A DNA stretch of 13,612 nucleotides from an uncultured Lachnospiraceae bacterium (GTDB taxonomy: Bacteria; Bacillota; Clostridia; Lachnospirales; Lachnospiraceae). The position numbers and the translations under genes are program-made. Where the stretch lies: contig CAJKWK010000065.1 in NCBI GenBank assembly GCA_905203555.1, positions 1 through 13,612 on the forward strand, in the 5' to 3' direction. Positions 10,555 through 13,612 of the stretch are shown here, piece by piece (position 1 is the stretch's first letter; every line of letters starts with the position of its first letter). The notes below the pieces were generated by a model, which was given only the letters and a program-made list of their open reading frames with translations, searched no databases and was not told where the DNA came from.

Positions 10555-13500
10555 ATGAAACAGAAACTAAAGCGTTTTATGGCAGGATTTATGGCTATGC
10601 TCACACTGGTTGGAACACTCTTTACGAATGGAACAACAGCATTTGCAGCCAGTCCGCAGGCAAATATTGCGTTCTGGAATGCGTCAGTCAAAAATTCCGG
10701 AGAAGTAAGTGAGCTGAAGCCCGGATATAATCATGGCAAGATTCTGTATTCAATTCTTGACGGAAATTCTGCATATTGTATGAATTTCGGATTAAGAGCA
10801 GATGGCGGTCAGCTTATGAACAGCTACGATGATGCGAGCACATCAATGTCAGCACAGCAGAGAAAACTTTTAAGTTACTGCCTTTATTATGGGTTTAACA
10901 GTACACAAAAGGCGGCACCAAGCAACAGTCAGTGCGATGAGTATATCGCAACTCAGGCAATGGTATGGGTTATTGTAGCAGATATCTTTGGAACCGGAAG
11001 TGGTGATTCGGCAGCAAGAAAGCTCTGTAACACAGCACCAAGTCCTGATTCTTCATACAGCTATTATGAGAGACTCAGGGACAATATCAGCAGCTCCTAC
11101 AATGCAACACTTCCAAGTTTTGCATCACGCAGAACCAGTGAGGCACCAACTTATGAATTAAAGTGGAATGAGGGAAGTCAGAGATTTGAAACAACATTAT
11201 CTGACAGCAATGGTGTTTTATCGGATTTTGATTTTGGCATCAGCGGATATTCTGTTGATAAGAATGGCAACAGTATTACAATCTCTTCAACGAGCGTGAA
11301 TACTACAGCTACAACAGGAACATTCACATCCAATGCTGGCAAGATTGAGACAACATCAAGCTGTGTATTCTGGCTTACAGGAAAGAGCGGATATCAGGAG
11401 TTTATTTCTGAAAGACCGACAGCAGATCCTATCAAAGCATATATCAAGGTCAAGACAGAGAATATCGGATATGGTGAGCTTACAAAGATAGATGAGTCAA
11501 GCGGAGTGAAGCTTTCCGGTGCAGTTTATGGAATCTATTCTGACAGCGGATGCACAAACAGAGTACAGACCATGACAACAGATGGAAACGGATATGCAAA
11601 GTCAGCTGCACTTGTTGCAGGCACTTATTATGTAAAAGAGATTACCGCTCCAAAGGGATATGTCCTTTCAGGTAAGGTTCATACACTTACTGTAAAAGCA
11701 GGACAGACAACAGGAATCTCTGCAACAGATAAAGAGCAGCTTGGAGCAATCACAATCTATAAAGAGGGTGAGGTGCTTAGCTCATGGAATGGAAGCAATT
11801 TCACTTATGAGAAAAAGAAGCTTTCTGGAGCAGCATTCAAGGTAACTGCAGGAGCAGATATCTACAAGGCAGATGGTACAAAGGTGTATAGTGCTGGCGA
11901 TGTAGTGGCAGAAAGCCTTACAACAGGAACTGACGGACAGGTGGTATTATCTGACCTTCATCTTGGAACTTATGTGGTTACAGAGATTAAGAGCATTGAC
12001 GGATATACAATCAATACCACACCTCAGACAGTAGCAGTTGAGTATAAGGACCAGACTGTGACAGTACAGTATGAATCAACTACGATTGAGAATACAAGAC
12101 AGAAAGCGGATGTATCTGTCGTAAAGAAGGACTCTGACACAGAGAATCCTCTTGATGGCGGCAAGTACACACTTTATGCCGGAAATGACATCAAAAACTA
12201 TGCCGGACAGGTTATTGTGACAAAGGGTACAGCTCTTGAGACAGTAACTACAGGTGAGGACGGAAAGGCAAGCTACAGCGTGGATCTGCCAATCTCTAAC
12301 GGATATTATGTCTCAGAGACACAGGCACCATATGCGTATATCAGAAACAGTAAAGATGTTTACAGCTTCAATTTCAATGTATTACCTGAAACACAGGCAA
12401 AGGCATCATTCAGTCACACATTTGTAAATGACAGAACCACAGCAAAGATTCATATCTACAAGGTAGACAAGGAATCAGGCAAGGCAGTAGCCCAGGGAGA
12501 TGCAAGCCTTGAAGGTGCAGTTTATGGTCTTTATGCGAGAAACGATATCGTGCATCCGGACGGAGCAACAGGTGTTGTTTTCAAAGCAGGAGACTTGGTT
12601 GCAACTCTTACAACAGATAAGACTGGCGAGGCAGAGGTTAATAACCTTTATCTCGGAAACTATTATGTGAAAGAAATCACACCATCAGAAGGATATCTTT
12701 TAGATGAAGAAGAGCATGATGTAGTATGCGACTACGAGGGCGACTTAGTAGCAGAGGTATCAAGAAGCACAACCTCAGCAGAGCAGGTCATCAAGCAGCC
12801 ATTCCAGCTTATCAAGGTATCTGACAATGGCGATGATACTGAAGCAGGACTGCTTGCAGGTGCAGAGTTCACAGCTTATTTGAAATCATCTTTACCTGTA
12901 AAGGCAGATGGAAGTTATGACTTTGATAAGGCAACTCCGGTAGTAATCGGGGAAAACGGAGCAACAACAATCACATCCGATGATAAGGGACATGCAGTTT
13001 CCATTGCAATTCCTTATGGAATCTATGTGGTAGTTGAGTCAAAGACTCCGCATAACATGAAGACAATCAAGCCATTTGAGGTAAAAATCAGCGAGAATCA
13101 TCCTGACAAGCCTCAGACATGGAGAGTATTTCTTGACAGGGAATTTACTGCAAAGCTTCGTGTAATCAAGAAGGATTCCGATACAAAGCAGACAGTACTT
13201 GTACCAAATGCAGAGTTTAAGATCTTCAATATTGATAAGAACGAATATGTGAAGCAGTACACAACTTATCCGTCAAAGGTAGAACATACTTCATTCTTTA
13301 CTGATGAGGACGGAGATTTAATCTTACCGGAAGCACTGAAAATCGGTAACTACCGCATTGAGGAAGTGTCTGCACCATTTGGCTATGTTGTAAATGATAA
13401 GTATGTCAACATCTCTGTTGATACTGATACGGCATTTGAGACAGATGGTGATACAAATGATGCAATCATTACTGTGGAATATTCCGATGCCCCTGCAGTA

Positions 13501-13612
13501 GGAGAGCTGACTGTAGAAAAGAAGGGAGAGGTACTTGATGGATTCAAGGGAGGACTTCTTGCAAGCTCATATGAGAAAGAGTTTGTTTATAAGGAAGGCT
13601 CACTTGCCGGAG
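10555..13612 (+). CDS. secreted thioester-domain/CnaB-repeat surface adhesin (3' end beyond window)
   Basis: At least 1019 codons are open from ATG 10555, which has AGGAGG (10540-10545) nine bases upstream. Residues 1-31 are a Sec signal peptide (basic start, core FMAMLTLVGTLF, cleavage after AFA). Next comes a thioester-domain signature: Cys75 in AYCMNFG and Gln134 in ATQAMVW, the pair that forms an internal thioester able to bond covalently to host or partner amines. From about 305 on, CnaB/SpaA-like beta-sandwich repeats follow, each with a likely isopeptide Lys and Glu: K311/E362, K403/E477, K524/E588, K636/E707, K754/E828 and K872/E937; a seventh begins near 983 (GELTVEKKGEV). These give a rigid, protease-resistant stalk. 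A C-terminal sortase motif should lie past the edge. On the element it may promote cell-cell contact for transfer, or host adhesion. Family assignment is firm; the biological role is inferred. Confidence 0.9.
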   Translation, partial: MKQKLKRFMAGFMAMLTLVGTLFTNGTTAFAASPQANIAFWNASVKNSGEVSELKPGYNHGKILYSILDGNSAYCMNFGLRADGGQLMNSYDDASTSMSAQQRKLLSYCLYYGFNSTQKAAPSNSQCDEYIATQAMVWVIVADIFGTGSGDSAARKLCNTAPSPDSSYSYYERLRDNISSSYNATLPSFASRRTSEAPTYELKWNEGSQRFETTLSDSNGVLSDFDFGISGYSVDKNGNSITISSTSVNTTATTGTFTSNAGKIETTSSCVFWLTGKSGYQEFISERPTADPIKAYIKVKTENIGYGELTKIDESSGVKLSGAVYGIYSDSGCTNRVQTMTTDGNGYAKSAALVAGTYYVKEITAPKGYVLSGKVHTLTVKAGQTTGISATDKEQLGAITIYKEGEVLSSWNGSNFTYEKKKLSGAAFKVTAGADIYKADGTKVYSAGDVVAESLTTGTDGQVVLSDLHLGTYVVTEIKSIDGYTINTTPQTVAVEYKDQTVTVQYESTTIENTRQKADVSVVKKDSDTENPLDGGKYTLYAGNDIKNYAGQVIVTKGTALETVTTGEDGKASYSVDLPISNGYYVSETQAPYAYIRNSKDVYSFNFNVLPETQAKASFSHTFVNDRTTAKIHIYKVDKESGKAVAQGDASLEGAVYGLYARNDIVHPDGATGVVFKAGDLVATLTTDKTGEAEVNNLYLGNYYVKEITPSEGYLLDEEEHDVVCDYEGDLVAEVSRSTTSAEQVIKQPFQLIKVSDNGDDTEAGLLAGAEFTAYLKSSLPVKADGSYDFDKATPVVIGENGATTITSDDKGHAVSIAIPYGIYVVVESKTPHNMKTIKPFEVKISENHPDKPQTWRVFLDREFTAKLRVIKKDSDTKQTVLVPNAEFKIFNIDKNEYVKQYTTYPSKVEHTSFFTDEDGDLILPEALKIGNYRIEEVSAPFGYVVNDKYVNISVDTDTAFETDGDTNDAIITVEYSDAPAVGELTVEKKGEVLDGFKGGLLASSYEKEFVYKEGSLAG

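Noticed and set aside
1..13612. CRISPR arrays, tRNA and rRNA genes.
   Set aside because: No regularly spaced repeats, cloverleaf or rRNA-like sequence was found on either strand.

Overview
The window looks like Clostridia of the gut type, most probably Lachnospiraceae. The grounds are low-GC DNA, strong AGGAGG ribosome sites, and gene families (TED/CnaB surface protein, ParM-like ATPase, small coupled ORFs) typical of mobile elements in that group. This is inference from composition and family recognition only; no rRNA or marker gene is present.

Region 1 (about 1-6190) is a tightly packed, same-strand gene set that looks like a defence or nucleotide-handling island in advanced decay. In order it holds an intact SAM methyltransferase (79-663), a C-terminally truncated HNH-endonuclease-type protein (636-1148) fused out of frame to an N-terminally truncated DUF3427 SF2 helicase (helicase sequence from about 1096 to 2829), an intact MutT/NUDIX hydrolase (2870-3307), a DUF2075 (Schlafen group 3-like) helicase lacking its Walker A region (3346-4362), a MazG-like pyrophosphohydrolase (4383-6062) split by an IS3-family element (4528-5868), and the first 14 codons of a low-molecular-weight protein tyrosine phosphatase (6124). 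At least four separate lesions hit the set: two internal deletions, one IS insertion and one mobile-element junction. Intact relatives of this gene order would be the thing to look for.

Region 2 (about 6166 to the window end) appears to be the left part of an integrated mobile element, probably an ICE, inserted in the catalytic-loop codons of the phosphatase gene. Its left end carries short direct repeats and an inverted repeat that could be recombinase sites. Then come a divergent Xre-type repressor (6324-6827, minus) with a bidirectional-looking terminator at its 3' end, and a switch region with a consensus sigma-A promoter (TTGACA-17-TATAAT) overlapped by CCACAAATGTGG operators. A 6983-7398 leader follows that is both rich in hairpins and full of overlapping tiny ORFs. 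It leads into a coupled operon: Cys-rich 99-aa protein, 64-aa single-pass membrane protein, ParM-like actin ATPase, RHH (ParR-like) protein, 57-aa hydrophobic protein and a 27-aa peptide. Next are a lipoprotein (9675-10463), an intrinsic terminator (10489-10527), and a large secreted surface protein (10555 to the edge, cut off) with a thioester domain and at least six CnaB isopeptide domains.

Read together, region 2 encodes control (Xre switch), stable maintenance of the excised circle (ParM plus RHH) and cell-surface contact (lipoprotein, TED/CnaB adhesin). Relaxase, coupling protein, T4SS and integrase are not in the window, so the ICE label is inferred from context.
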